A program made the position numbers and the translations under genes. Shown piece by piece: positions 9,619 to 18,922 of a stretch of 64,000 bases of DNA; position 1 is the first letter of the stretch, and each line of letters opens with the position of its first letter. Location: the NCBI RefSeq assembly GCF_000508085.1, contig NZ_KI669560.1, positions 1,198,464 through 1,262,463 of the forward strand, in the 5' to 3' direction. This DNA comes from Sediminibacterium sp. C3. GTDB lineage: Bacteria; Bacteroidota; Bacteroidia; Chitinophagales; Chitinophagaceae. The notes under the pieces were generated by a model, which worked only from the letters and a program-made list of their open reading frames with translations, made no database searches and was not told where the DNA came from.

Positions 9619-11175
9619 ATGAAAAAACTTTCTATAATTAGTGTATGTATTTTATTGTTGGTGCAACTCGGTTGTGCCAAAAAAGTATTGGCAGTTCCAG
9701 GTGAAGTTAAGGCAACTGCTTTTGCTCCTGCTATACCCGTTTTAAAAGGGATGGAACAGAATCCGGTTCTGCGTGTAGGTATTTTTATACCGGCCGATTT
9801 GCCTCAGCAGGATTTTCGCAAAATCAATATGACGGTTAATTCAGCTGCATTAGCAGATATAGAAAAAATTCATTTCTATTTAACAGGCGCAGAGCCATTC
9901 AATGCACAGCAATTGATCACAAGTGTTCAACCAACGACTACACAGGTTGAAGTGCCTGTTTCATTAAAACTAAATCCGGGTACTCATTTTATTTGGGTAA
10001 GTGTACAATTAAAACAAACGGCTTCTCTTCAGGGAAACATTGAAATCAGAGCAAAAAAAATCATTTCTGCTAACGGTAAAAACATGATGATTGCCGAACC
10101 CGCTGGCCCTTATGTTAAGTTTAAAGGAAGTGCAGTCAGAAAGGCCAATGATGACGGGGTTCATACTTATCGAATACCGGGTATTATTACCACCCATAAA
10201 GGAACTTTGCTTTCTGTGTATGATATCCGCTATAAAAATACGGCGGATTTGCCTGGGAATATAGATGTAGGTTTAAGCAGAAGTACCGATAGCGGCAAAA
10301 CCTGGCAGCCCATGAAAGTTATTATGGATATGGGAGCGCCGCACGAAAACAACGGTGTGGGAGATCCAGCCATACTATTTGATCCCATCACAAAAAAAAT
10401 ATGGGTAGCTGCCTTATGGAGTAAGGGAAACCGCTCCATTGCAGGTTCTTTACCTGGTATATCTCCGGATACAACAGGACAGTTTGTATTGGTAAGTAGT
10501 GATGACGATGGACTTACCTGGTCTGCGCCTTACACCATCACACCACAAATAAAAAATCCAAAATGGCATTTATTCTTTAATGGTCCTGGCTCAGGTATTG
10601 CCATGCAAAATGGCAAACTGGTTTTTGCTGCGCAGTATTGGGATGAAGTAAAGAAACCTTACTCAACCATAATTTACAGCGAAGATCATGGTAAAAACTG
10701 GGTAGGTAATGTAAATGGACCTAAATCTAATACAACCGAAAGCCAGGTGGTAGAAACTACACCTGGAACAATCATGTTGAATATGAGGGACAACAGAGGT
10801 TCTTACCGAAGTGTGGCAACAACTTCCAATATGGGAGCAAGTTGGACGGAGCATGCAACTTCTTACAATGCCTTGCAAGACCCTGTTTGTATGGGAAGTC
10901 TTATTAAGGCCAAGGTGAAAGTGAAGGGGGTACTAAAGGAAGTATTGTTCTTCAGTAATCCCAATACTACCAATGGTCGTTACAATATGACTATCAAAGC
11001 TAGTCTCGATTTGGGAGAAACCTGGTTGCCGGCGAATCAATTATTGATTGATGAAAGAAATGGTTACGGATACTCTTCTTTAACACAAATAGATGCAGAA
11101 ACCATTGGTATCTTATACGAAGGAACCCGCGATTTGTATTTTGTGAAAGTACCGGTTGCAGCCATCATCAAGTAA
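9619..11175 (+). CDS. nanH: GH33 exo-alpha-sialidase, lipoprotein
   Basis: The 518-residue protein has a lipobox ending at Cys19 (LLLVQLGC), an N-terminal beta-sandwich (about 35-165) and a six-bladed sialidase propeller. Catalytic features are all present: YRIP with Arg185, Asp202 in VYDIR as acid/base, Glu374 in TTESQ paired with the nucleophile Tyr485 in GYSSL, and the arginine triad R185/R390/R454. Asp-box repeats occur at about 222-229, 293-301, 354-361, 402-409 and 462-469. It should release terminal sialic acid from glycoconjugates on the cell surface or in the periplasm. It follows the transporter by 44 bp and belongs to the same transcription direction. Confidence 0.95.
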   Translation: MKKLSIISVCILLLVQLGCAKKVLAVPGEVKATAFAPAIPVLKGMEQNPVLRVGIFIPADLPQQDFRKINMTVNSAALADIEKIHFYLTGAEPFNAQQLITSVQPTTTQVEVPVSLKLNPGTHFIWVSVQLKQTASLQGNIEIRAKKIISANGKNMMIAEPAGPYVKFKGSAVRKANDDGVHTYRIPGIITTHKGTLLSVYDIRYKNTADLPGNIDVGLSRSTDSGKTWQPMKVIMDMGAPHENNGVGDPAILFDPITKKIWVAALWSKGNRSIAGSLPGISPDTTGQFVLVSSDDDGLTWSAPYTITPQIKNPKWHLFFNGPGSGIAMQNGKLVFAAQYWDEVKKPYSTIIYSEDHGKNWVGNVNGPKSNTTESQVVETTPGTIMLNMRDNRGSYRSVATTSNMGASWTEHATSYNALQDPVCMGSLIKAKVKVKGVLKEVLFFSNPNTTNGRYNMTIKASLDLGETWLPANQLLIDERNGYGYSSLTQIDAETIGILYEGTRDLYFVKVPVAAIIK

Positions 11176-11218
11176 AGAAATTTTTTTCAATTCAATTAAT
11201 CAGATCATAAAAGTGAAA

Positions 11219-12399
11219 ATGATGTATTCCTTAAAAGAATTAGCAGAGCTGTCTTCCTTTTACGAAAACCAATTGCTGAACAGTACGGTACCTTTTTGGT
11301 TTCCCAGGTCTATTGATGAGGAGTTTGGTGGATTTCTGCTCATGCGTGATGCAGATGGATCTCTGATTGATGATGATAAAGCAGTGTGGATACAAGGTAG
11401 GGCAACCTGGTTGTTGGCTACATTATATAATACCGTAGAGCAAAAACCTGAATGGTTAGAAGGCGCTAAGCGAGGGTACGATTTTTTAAATCAGTATTGT
11501 TTTGATTCAGATGGTCAAATGTTTTTTCATGTAACCCGTGATGGAAAACCTATCCGAAAACGTCGGTATTTTTTTCTGAAACATTTTATGTAATTGCTGC
11601 CGCCGCATATGCCAAAGCATCAGGAGACGAACAGGCAGCAGCCAATGCTAGAAAGATTTTTGACCAATGTATAAAGTATGCCATAACTCCCGGATTGCTG
11701 CCCGCTAAATTTACGGAAACGAGACCTAGTAAGGGTATAGGAGTACCTATGATTATGATGAATACTGCTCAGCAGTTAAGAGAAACCATTGGTCATGCAC
11801 CCTGCGATGAATGGATCAGTCAATGGATCTACGAAATAGAAACCTATTTTGTAAAAGATGATATTCAGTGTGTAATGGAACAAGTGGCACCGGATGGATC
11901 TATAATTGACCATATTGATGGCCGCACCCTGAATCCGGGTCATGCCATCGAAGGTGCCTGGTTTATTTTGCATGAAGCAAAATATAGAAACAACGACCCT
12001 CATTTAATTCAACTGGGTTGTAAGATGCTGGATTATATGTGGGAGAGAGGATGGGATAAGCAGTACGGGGGCATTCTCTATTTCAGAGATGTATACAATA
12101 AGCCTGTTCAGGAATACTGGCAGGATATGAAATTCTGGTGGCCACACAATGAAGTAATCATAGCCACTCTTTTAGCTTATTTAATGACCGGAAATCAGAA
12201 ATATGCTACCTGGCATAAGATGGTACACGATTATGCTTATTCGCATTTTCTGGATATGCAGCATGGCGAATGGTTTGGGTATTTGCACAGAGATGGCACT
12301 ATAGCCCAAACAGCCAAAGGAAATTTATACAAAGGGCCTTTTCATTTACCAAGACAAGAGTGGTACTGCATGCAAATTTTAAAATCTTATTTATCATGA
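11219..12399 (+). CDS. N-acylglucosamine 2-epimerase (AGE/RnBP family; one apparent frameshift)
   Basis: This (alpha/alpha)6-barrel enzyme would convert N-acetylmannosamine from the lyase into N-acetylglucosamine. The start chosen is the ATG at 11219, with a second ATG immediately after. Family features are AVWIQGRATWLLATLY, LNPGHAIEGAW and FWWPHNE, including the histidines used in epimerisation. The frame is lost in a T7 run at 11569-11575. Restoring one T gives RRYFFSETFYVIAAAAYAKA and one protein of about 393 residues, the usual family length. The gene ends in an ATGA overlap with the downstream esterase-hexosaminidase gene. This replaces the NanK/NanE route used by Escherichia coli. Confidence 0.9.
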
Positions 12400-15300
12400 G
12401 ACCCTTTGCTCTGCAATTGAAAATCTCTATTAGCTTCTTGATTGTTTTTTCTGTTATCTTTTTTTACAGTGCAAATGCTTCGTACCATAGTGATACCCTT
12501 CTGTTTTCCGTAAATAGGATCTTCACCAATAATATGGTATTGCAGAGAGACCAGCCCATACATATTTGGGGTAAGGGTTTGCCAGGCAAGACAATTCAGG
12601 TTCAGCTAGCCCCAGCCATGAATGCGGAAACAATGAACAAAGATTGGCAACAAAAATTTGCAAAAACAATCGTAAGGCAAGACAGTAGCTGGTCGGTTTA
12701 TTTGCCGGCGCAATCCGCCAATGCAGCACCACAGACATTACAAATAGCGTCGGGAAAACAAAAGCTTCAATTCAATGATATTTTAATAGGAGATGTATGG
12801 CTTTGTATAGGTCAAAGCAATATGGAGTGGCCCATGCAGCGGGAAATGAATTATAAGGAAGCCATTGTTTCTGCCCAACAGCCCTTGTTGCGATTTTATA
12901 ATCCCACCTACGCGGGAAAAAATATTTTCAACCAATATTTTGCTGATTCTGTTCTGCGAAACTTGTCTCCGGAAAATTTTTTTGCAAAGACCCATTGGGA
13001 AGTTAGTGATAGCAACCATTTTAAGACCATGAGTGCGGTGGCGTATTATTACGGAAAGGAAATAGTAGAGAGAACCAAAGTTCCGGTTGGTTTAATCAAT
13101 CTCTCAATTGCAGGTGCACCACTAGAAACTTTTATAGGAATAGATGCCCTTAAATTGAATCCTGTCTTTGCCTCCAAAGCCAAAGAGCCCTGGTTAACCA
13201 ATCCTTTTTTACCCGTTTGGGTTAAAGAAAGAGGGAATCAAAATTTGCGAACAGGAACGAATCATCCTTTTAAGCCTGGTCATGTGTATAAAGCAGGTAT
13301 CAAACCCTTGTTTCCATTTGCCATAAAGGGGATTATTAATTATCAGGGGGAAAGCAATGCGCAGGAAATAGAAAGAGTAAATGAATATGTGGCCTTATCT
13401 GCTTTAATGGTGAAAGACTATAGAGCCAAGTTTAAACAACCCAAATTACCGTACTACTTTGTACAATTGAGTTCCATCGACAGTGTAAAGTACAAGGGGC
13501 AATTCTGGCATTTGTTTCGCAACGAAGAAAGAAAAATGCTGGAGCAAATTCCTTATTCAGGTATGGCCGTTATAACCGATCATGGCCTAAGGGATAATGT
13601 TCATCCAACCAATAAAAAAATAGTAGGGGAAAGATTAGCCCAATGGGCATTGTATAATGACTATGGAAAAGCGGTTGTGCCATCTGGGCCTTTGCCACTC
13701 AAAGCCATCTATACTAATGGGCAATTGAAAGTGTATTTTAAATATGCAGCGGGGGGATTGCATACATCGGATGGTAAAGCTTTGCGGGGTTTTTCGCTGG
13801 ACGGTATTACAGCCGTAGCAGCACAGATTGATTCTGTAAAAAACGTTGAGCAATTCCCTGGCTCAAATCAAGGGAATTTTACGGTAGTGATTCAATCACC
13901 CGATTTACCTGAATATGTTTACTACGATTGGAAACCATTTACTGACGGTAATTTAATCAATAAGGCAGGTTTGCCCACTACTACTTTTAAACTGGCGGTT
14001 GAACAGAAAACGCTTTCTACTTTAAATATTATTCCTGTACCTGTTCGTGTGCAACAACAGGACGGCGTATTTGTTATTCATGATCAAACAGCAATTGAAT
14101 TCTTTGCACAAAAGAAAGAGTTACTTTCTGCAGCCAGATTTCTTCAACAAGGCATCCAGGAAATTTCGGGATTCACCCTGCCTTTAAAGCCAGCCAATGG
14201 TCAACAAAAAGCGGGTAAACCAAAAATTGTATTGGCATTTATTACTGATACAACGCTAGGAAACGAAGGTTATCATTTAAAAGTAATGCCTGAACTCATT
14301 TCTGTACAAGCCAATACAAGAGCAGGCATCGTCTATGGCATACAATCTTTAATGCAGACATTGCCTGCTGTCCGAAACAATGCAAAGCTGCTAGTTCCTT
14401 CAATGGTAGTTACAGATTATCCAAGATTCAAGTGGAGGGGTATGCACCTGGATGTGAGCAGACATTATTTTGCCCCACAATTCATTAAACAATACATTGA
14501 TTTACTGGCGACGTATAAGTTTAACACCTTTCATTGGCATTTAGTAGACGACCAGGGATGGCGTATAGAAATTAAAAAATATCCAGCTCTAACTCAAACA
14601 GGGGCCTGGCGGGTAGACCATACAGATAAGGTTTGGGGATCAAGGCCGCAGGCTAAACTTGGGGAGCCTGCTAATTATGGTGGATATTACACACAGGAGC
14701 TAATTAAGGAAATTGTTGCATACGCTGCAGAGCGAAATATTACTGTGGTCCCGGAGATTGAAATGCCCGGACATGTAGCATCAGCCATTAGTGCATACCC
14801 TTATTTAAGTTGTGCCCAACAAGAGCAATTGCCGTTAACAGGCGGTAATTATACCAATATGGCATCTAATTACTGTGCAGGCAATGATTCGGTATTTCAT
14901 TTTTTAGAAGATGTATTAACAGAAGTAATAGCATTGTTTCCATCCAGGTATATTCATATTGGGGGTGATGAAGTAGACAAGGCCTCCTGGAAGAAATGTG
15001 CCAAATGTCAACAAAGAATGCTTGCGGAGCATTTAAAAGACGAAGAGGAATTACAGAGCTATTTTATTAAGCGAATTGAGCGGTTCCTACAATCTAAAAA
15101 ACGAAAAATTATTGGCTGGGATGAAATACTCGAAGGTGGATTGGCACCTGATGCAACCGTTATGAGCTGGCGGGGGGAAGCAGGAGGTATTGCAGCAGCC
15201 AAAATGAAGCACAATGTAGTGATGACGCCGGGCAATCCTGTTTACTTTGATCATTATCAGGGAGATCCTGCAACTGAACCTTTGGCCATTGGTGGTTTTA

Positions 15301-16277
15301 ATACCTTAAAGCGTGTATATGATTATGAGCCATTGCCCAAGGAATTGTCATCAGCTGAAGCCAACTATATTTTAGGGGCACAGGCGAATCTCTGGACAGA
15401 ATATATCACAACACCCAAACAAGTTCAGTACATGGTAATACCCCGCATGTTGGCTCTGTCAGAAGTTTTATGGAGTTCTGCAAACAGTAAAGACTGGTCT
15501 AATTTTAATGAAAGACTACAATCTCATTTTATTGGATTTGATCAAAAGGGATTGCATTACAGCAAGGGAAATTTTAAAGTTGATATTAAGCCTTCTTTAC
15601 AAGCAGGAAAATTATATGCAACGCTTTCTACCGAAGCTTATAAGGGCCAAATACAATATACCACTGATGGATCGCACCCTAACATAAATAGTAGTGAATA
15701 CGCCAATCCTATTGAAATAAATTCCTCTGTTACCATTAAGGCAATCACAACAGTGAATGGAGAAGTGAAAAGTATTTTTCCTGCCGAGCAAAAATTTGCC
15801 ATACATAAGGCAATAGGGAAGCAGGTAGTATATACAAACCCTATCAGCCGATATTATATGGCTGATGGTCCTAATTCCTTAACAGATGGCATCAAGGGAA
15901 CAACTGCTGTTAATAAATTTTGGCATGGCATTTCTGCGAATGACTTAATAGCTACAATTGATTTAGGAGAGGAGAAAATAATTCAGACTCTATCCTTGGG
16001 ATGTTTACAGCAATATGCAGATTGGATCATGATGCCAGAATGGGTAAAGTTTGAATTTTCATTGGATGGTATCCATTTTACAGAAATAGGTACAGTTAAC
16101 AATACAGTATTGCAGCAAGATAAAACACCCACCATCAAAGACTTTATTGCTTCGTTCACACCGGTAAATGCAAGATACGTAAGGGCTACAGCAAAAGTGT
16201 TGAATCAATTACCGAAGGGTCATTCCGGTGAAGGAAAGCCGGCCTGGATTTTTGCTGATGAGTTCATTGTTGAATAA
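12396..16277 (+). CDS. Sialate O-acetylesterase fused to GH20 beta-N-acetylhexosaminidase
   Basis: This unusually long secreted protein of 1293 residues joins two enzymes. Residues 1-29 are a signal peptide. Residues about 30-540 are a SASA-type SGNH esterase: Ser141 in IGQSNMEWPM, YQGESNA at 316-322 and the Asp400/His403 pair in DNVHP. Residues 545-672 form a GH20b domain and about 675-1030 a GH20 barrel with the HIGGDEVD motif, catalytic Asp858-Glu859. A chitobiase C-terminal domain and an F5/8-type C module follow to the end. It could remove O-acetyl groups that block sialidase and then trim beta-HexNAc uncovered by desialylation. The ATG at 12396 overlaps the epimerase stop as ATGA. Confidence 0.92.
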   Translation: MRPFALQLKISISFLIVFSVIFFYSANASYHSDTLLFSVNRIFTNNMVLQRDQPIHIWGKGLPGKTIQVQLAPAMNAETMNKDWQQKFAKTIVRQDSSWSVYLPAQSANAAPQTLQIASGKQKLQFNDILIGDVWLCIGQSNMEWPMQREMNYKEAIVSAQQPLLRFYNPTYAGKNIFNQYFADSVLRNLSPENFFAKTHWEVSDSNHFKTMSAVAYYYGKEIVERTKVPVGLINLSIAGAPLETFIGIDALKLNPVFASKAKEPWLTNPFLPVWVKERGNQNLRTGTNHPFKPGHVYKAGIKPLFPFAIKGIINYQGESNAQEIERVNEYVALSALMVKDYRAKFKQPKLPYYFVQLSSIDSVKYKGQFWHLFRNEERKMLEQIPYSGMAVITDHGLRDNVHPTNKKIVGERLAQWALYNDYGKAVVPSGPLPLKAIYTNGQLKVYFKYAAGGLHTSDGKALRGFSLDGITAVAAQIDSVKNVEQFPGSNQGNFTVVIQSPDLPEYVYYDWKPFTDGNLINKAGLPTTTFKLAVEQKTLSTLNIIPVPVRVQQQDGVFVIHDQTAIEFFAQKKELLSAARFLQQGIQEISGFTLPLKPANGQQKAGKPKIVLAFITDTTLGNEGYHLKVMPELISVQANTRAGIVYGIQSLMQTLPAVRNNAKLLVPSMVVTDYPRFKWRGMHLDVSRHYFAPQFIKQYIDLLATYKFNTFHWHLVDDQGWRIEIKKYPALTQTGAWRVDHTDKVWGSRPQAKLGEPANYGGYYTQELIKEIVAYAAERNITVVPEIEMPGHVASAISAYPYLSCAQQEQLPLTGGNYTNMASNYCAGNDSVFHFLEDVLTEVIALFPSRYIHIGGDEVDKASWKKCAKCQQRMLAEHLKDEEELQSYFIKRIERFLQSKKRKIIGWDEILEGGLAPDATVMSWRGEAGGIAAAKMKHNVVMTPGNPVYFDHYQGDPATEPLAIGGFNTLKRVYDYEPLPKELSSAEANYILGAQANLWTEYITTPKQVQYMVIPRMLALSEVLWSSANSKDWSNFNERLQSHFIGFDQKGLHYSKGNFKVDIKPSLQAGKLYATLSTEAYKGQIQYTTDGSHPNINSSEYANPIEINSSVTIKAITTVNGEVKSIFPAEQKFAIHKAIGKQVVYTNPISRYYMADGPNSLTDGIKGTTAVNKFWHGISANDLIATIDLGEEKIIQTLSLGCLQQYADWIMMPEWVKFEFSLDGIHFTEIGTVNNTVLQQDKTPTIKDFIASFTPVNARYVRATAKVLNQLPKGHSGEGKPAWIFADEFIVE

Positions 16278-16284
16278 TAAGACT

Positions 16285-18879
16285 ATGAAAGTAAATTTTA
16301 TATGTAAACTGTTGGTTTTACTTTGTCTTTTCCTACAAGGTCAAGCGCAGATTCAATTGCCAAAATATCCGGATTCAATTTTTACGACTTACTATCACCA
16401 GCGGGTAAGTTTGTTTCAATTGCTGCAGGGTTTCGAAAATAGTAAAGCCGTTAATGAGCAGAATAACCAATCGATAATCTTCCTGGGCAACAGCATCAAC
16501 GATGGAGCGGAATGGAATGAACTATTTACGAATAACGGGATAAACCAAACTGATAGCAGAATTATGAATCGAGGTATCAGCGGCGATATTACTGCGGGTG
16601 TGATGCATCGTTTGGATGAGGTTGCGAAAAGAAAACCAGCCAAAGTATTCCTGATGATTGGGATTAACGATTTAGGCAGAGGCCTGACTCCGGACTCAGT
16701 TGTTAAAAATATTTTACTCATCAATGATTATTTGCAACAAGAAAGCCCGGCAACCAAAATATTTATTGAAAGTATTCTCCCGGTAAATCCATTATTTGGA
16801 AAATTTTCCGGACAAACCAGTAAGACGAAAGAAATTTTGATTGCAAATGCATTTCTCAAAAATGCAGCTGAAGCACATCAGTACACTTATATTGATCTGC
16901 ATTCTTTTTTTACCGATCACCAGGGATATTTAGATAAAAAATATACCAATGACGGACTGCATTTGATGGGAGCGGGTTATCAGCATTGGCGACATTTGAT
17001 TTATCCTAAAGTATTTGGACTTACAGAAAAGCCAGCTTTAATTCCGCTGCCAAAACTGGTAGAATGGAAACCTGGTTATTATCCATTACAATCCGGAAAA
17101 AGTATCAAAGATCAGGTTGCTATTCTTATAGAAAATAGTTCCGAGGGTTTTGAAAGGGATAAAAATGTTGTAGGGGCAAAAATCAAGAAATCGAAAGTAA
17201 ATCTGCGTAAGGATGATGCTAATGAATCCTATGAACTCAATGTCTCCGAAAGTCAAATCAACATCAAAGCAAAAACGCAAAAGGGCGTATTCAATGCCAT
17301 GCAAACATTGGAACAATTGGCTCGCAATGGAAAAACCATTGATGCAGTGGAAATTAAAGACGAACCAGCTTTTGCCTGGAGAGGATATATGATTGATGTT
17401 GGAAGGAATTATCTATCCATGGATTTGCTGAAACAGCAAATTGATAGGATGGCAAAATACAAGCTAAATGTTTTTCATTTTCATGCCACAGAAGACATAG
17501 CCTGGAGAATAGAGAGCAAGCGGTATCCGCAGCTTACTTCGCCAGCATATATGCTGCGCAATAAGGGGTTGTATTATTCAGAAGCAGAAATAAAAGAACT
17601 AATACAATATTGCAATGACAGAAATATTTTATTCGTACCTGAGATCGATATGCCTGGTCATAGTGCGGCTTTTAAACGCGCGATGAAAACAGATATGCAA
17701 AGTGATTCCGGATTGATTATTGTAAAAAATATACTGGAAGAGTTCTGTACTACTTATGATGTTCCATATATCCATATCGGAGCAGATGAAGTTAAAATCA
17801 CCAACCCGAATTTTATTCCTGAAGTTACCCGATACATTCAAAGCTTTGGAAAGAAAGTGATTGGATGGCAACCCGGGGGCAATTTTCTCGACAGCACCAT
17901 TCGCCATTTGTGGATGGATGACCTGGGTAAGATTACGAGCGATAAGCAAGTTCAGTATATAGATTCCAGGCATTTGTATTTGAATCATATGGATCCCCTG
18001 GAAGCCGTAACCACTATTTTTAATAGACAATTGACCAACAAAGATCAGGGTGACCAAAATGCTTTGGGTGCCATTATCTGTACCTGGCACGACAGAGCAG
18101 TGGAGAAGCAGGAAGACGTATTAAGAATGAACCCTGTATATCCTGCCATGATGGCTTTTGCCGAAAGAAGCTGGAAGGGAGGCGGAAAGCCAGGGTGGAT
18201 TGCCAATATCAGTGATGGGGACAATAAAGCGTTTGCGGAATTTGAAGTACGGTTGCTTAATCATCGGCAGCAGTTTTATAGTGCAGCAAGTACTTCAACT
18301 ACTCCAGTTGCTTTTCCTTATCAAAGCCAAAGCCATCTGCAATGGAAAATTTACGGACCATTTGCAAAAGCGGTGAATGAAAATCAAAATTATTTGAGCG
18401 AACAAACCATTGCTGGCTCTTATTACAAAACAGTAACTGGAGGAACCGTGGTATTGCGCCATTGGTGGGCGCCTTTGATTAAAGGGGCTATTGATACCCT
18501 TACACCCAACACAACTGTTTATGCCGAAACCGAAATCTGGAGTAAAGAAACCGCTGTGAAACCCTTTTGGATCGGATTCAACAATTTGTCTCGTTCACCC
18601 GCAACGGATTCGCATCCGAATGGAGAGTGGAGTTTTAATAACCCAACTGTTTGGGTAAATCAGCAAATAATTGCACCGCCTGTATGGAAGCGTGGAAGTC
18701 AAAAAGGCGATGCAGAAATTCCTTTATCAGATGAAGGATACGAATACAGAGCGCCAACTATGATTCTTTTGCAAAAAGGACAAAATAAAGTGCGTATCAA
18801 AATTCCTATAAAAGAATTAAAGGGCAAAGACTGGCAGAACCCTGCTAAGTATATGTTCACATTTGTACCGGTTGAATAA
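16285..18879 (+). CDS. GDSL/SGNH hydrolase fused to a GH20-type hexosaminidase
   Basis: A second, differently built fusion of 864 residues. It has a signal peptide (to about residue 22) and a GDSL-like SGNH esterase (Ser70 in FLGNSIND, Gly in MNRGISGD, Asn128 in GIND, Asp223/His226 in NDGLHLMGAGY). A GH20b-like domain and a GH20 barrel follow, starting near residue 365 (FAWRGYMIDVGRNYL), with the HIGADEVK dyad Asp501-Glu502. A C-terminal beta-sandwich of about 190 residues ends the protein. The barrel appears shorter than in the previous protein. The esterase is not the SASA type, so substrate acyl groups may differ. It starts 7 bp after the preceding gene and is followed by the GH2 gene. Confidence 0.9.
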   Translation: MKVNFICKLLVLLCLFLQGQAQIQLPKYPDSIFTTYYHQRVSLFQLLQGFENSKAVNEQNNQSIIFLGNSINDGAEWNELFTNNGINQTDSRIMNRGISGDITAGVMHRLDEVAKRKPAKVFLMIGINDLGRGLTPDSVVKNILLINDYLQQESPATKIFIESILPVNPLFGKFSGQTSKTKEILIANAFLKNAAEAHQYTYIDLHSFFTDHQGYLDKKYTNDGLHLMGAGYQHWRHLIYPKVFGLTEKPALIPLPKLVEWKPGYYPLQSGKSIKDQVAILIENSSEGFERDKNVVGAKIKKSKVNLRKDDANESYELNVSESQINIKAKTQKGVFNAMQTLEQLARNGKTIDAVEIKDEPAFAWRGYMIDVGRNYLSMDLLKQQIDRMAKYKLNVFHFHATEDIAWRIESKRYPQLTSPAYMLRNKGLYYSEAEIKELIQYCNDRNILFVPEIDMPGHSAAFKRAMKTDMQSDSGLIIVKNILEEFCTTYDVPYIHIGADEVKITNPNFIPEVTRYIQSFGKKVIGWQPGGNFLDSTIRHLWMDDLGKITSDKQVQYIDSRHLYLNHMDPLEAVTTIFNRQLTNKDQGDQNALGAIICTWHDRAVEKQEDVLRMNPVYPAMMAFAERSWKGGGKPGWIANISDGDNKAFAEFEVRLLNHRQQFYSAASTSTTPVAFPYQSQSHLQWKIYGPFAKAVNENQNYLSEQTIAGSYYKTVTGGTVVLRHWWAPLIKGAIDTLTPNTTVYAETEIWSKETAVKPFWIGFNNLSRSPATDSHPNGEWSFNNPTVWVNQQIIAPPVWKRGSQKGDAEIPLSDEGYEYRAPTMILLQKGQNKVRIKIPIKELKGKDWQNPAKYMFTFVPVE

Positions 18880-18922
18880 GCAAAGCATTGTTCCCATCAA
18901 AAGTCTCAATAAAAGTATCCGC

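Noticed and set aside
17629..18090. Minus-strand 153-residue frame inside the second esterase-hexosaminidase
   Set aside because: It overlaps the GH20 catalytic region and has no independent support.
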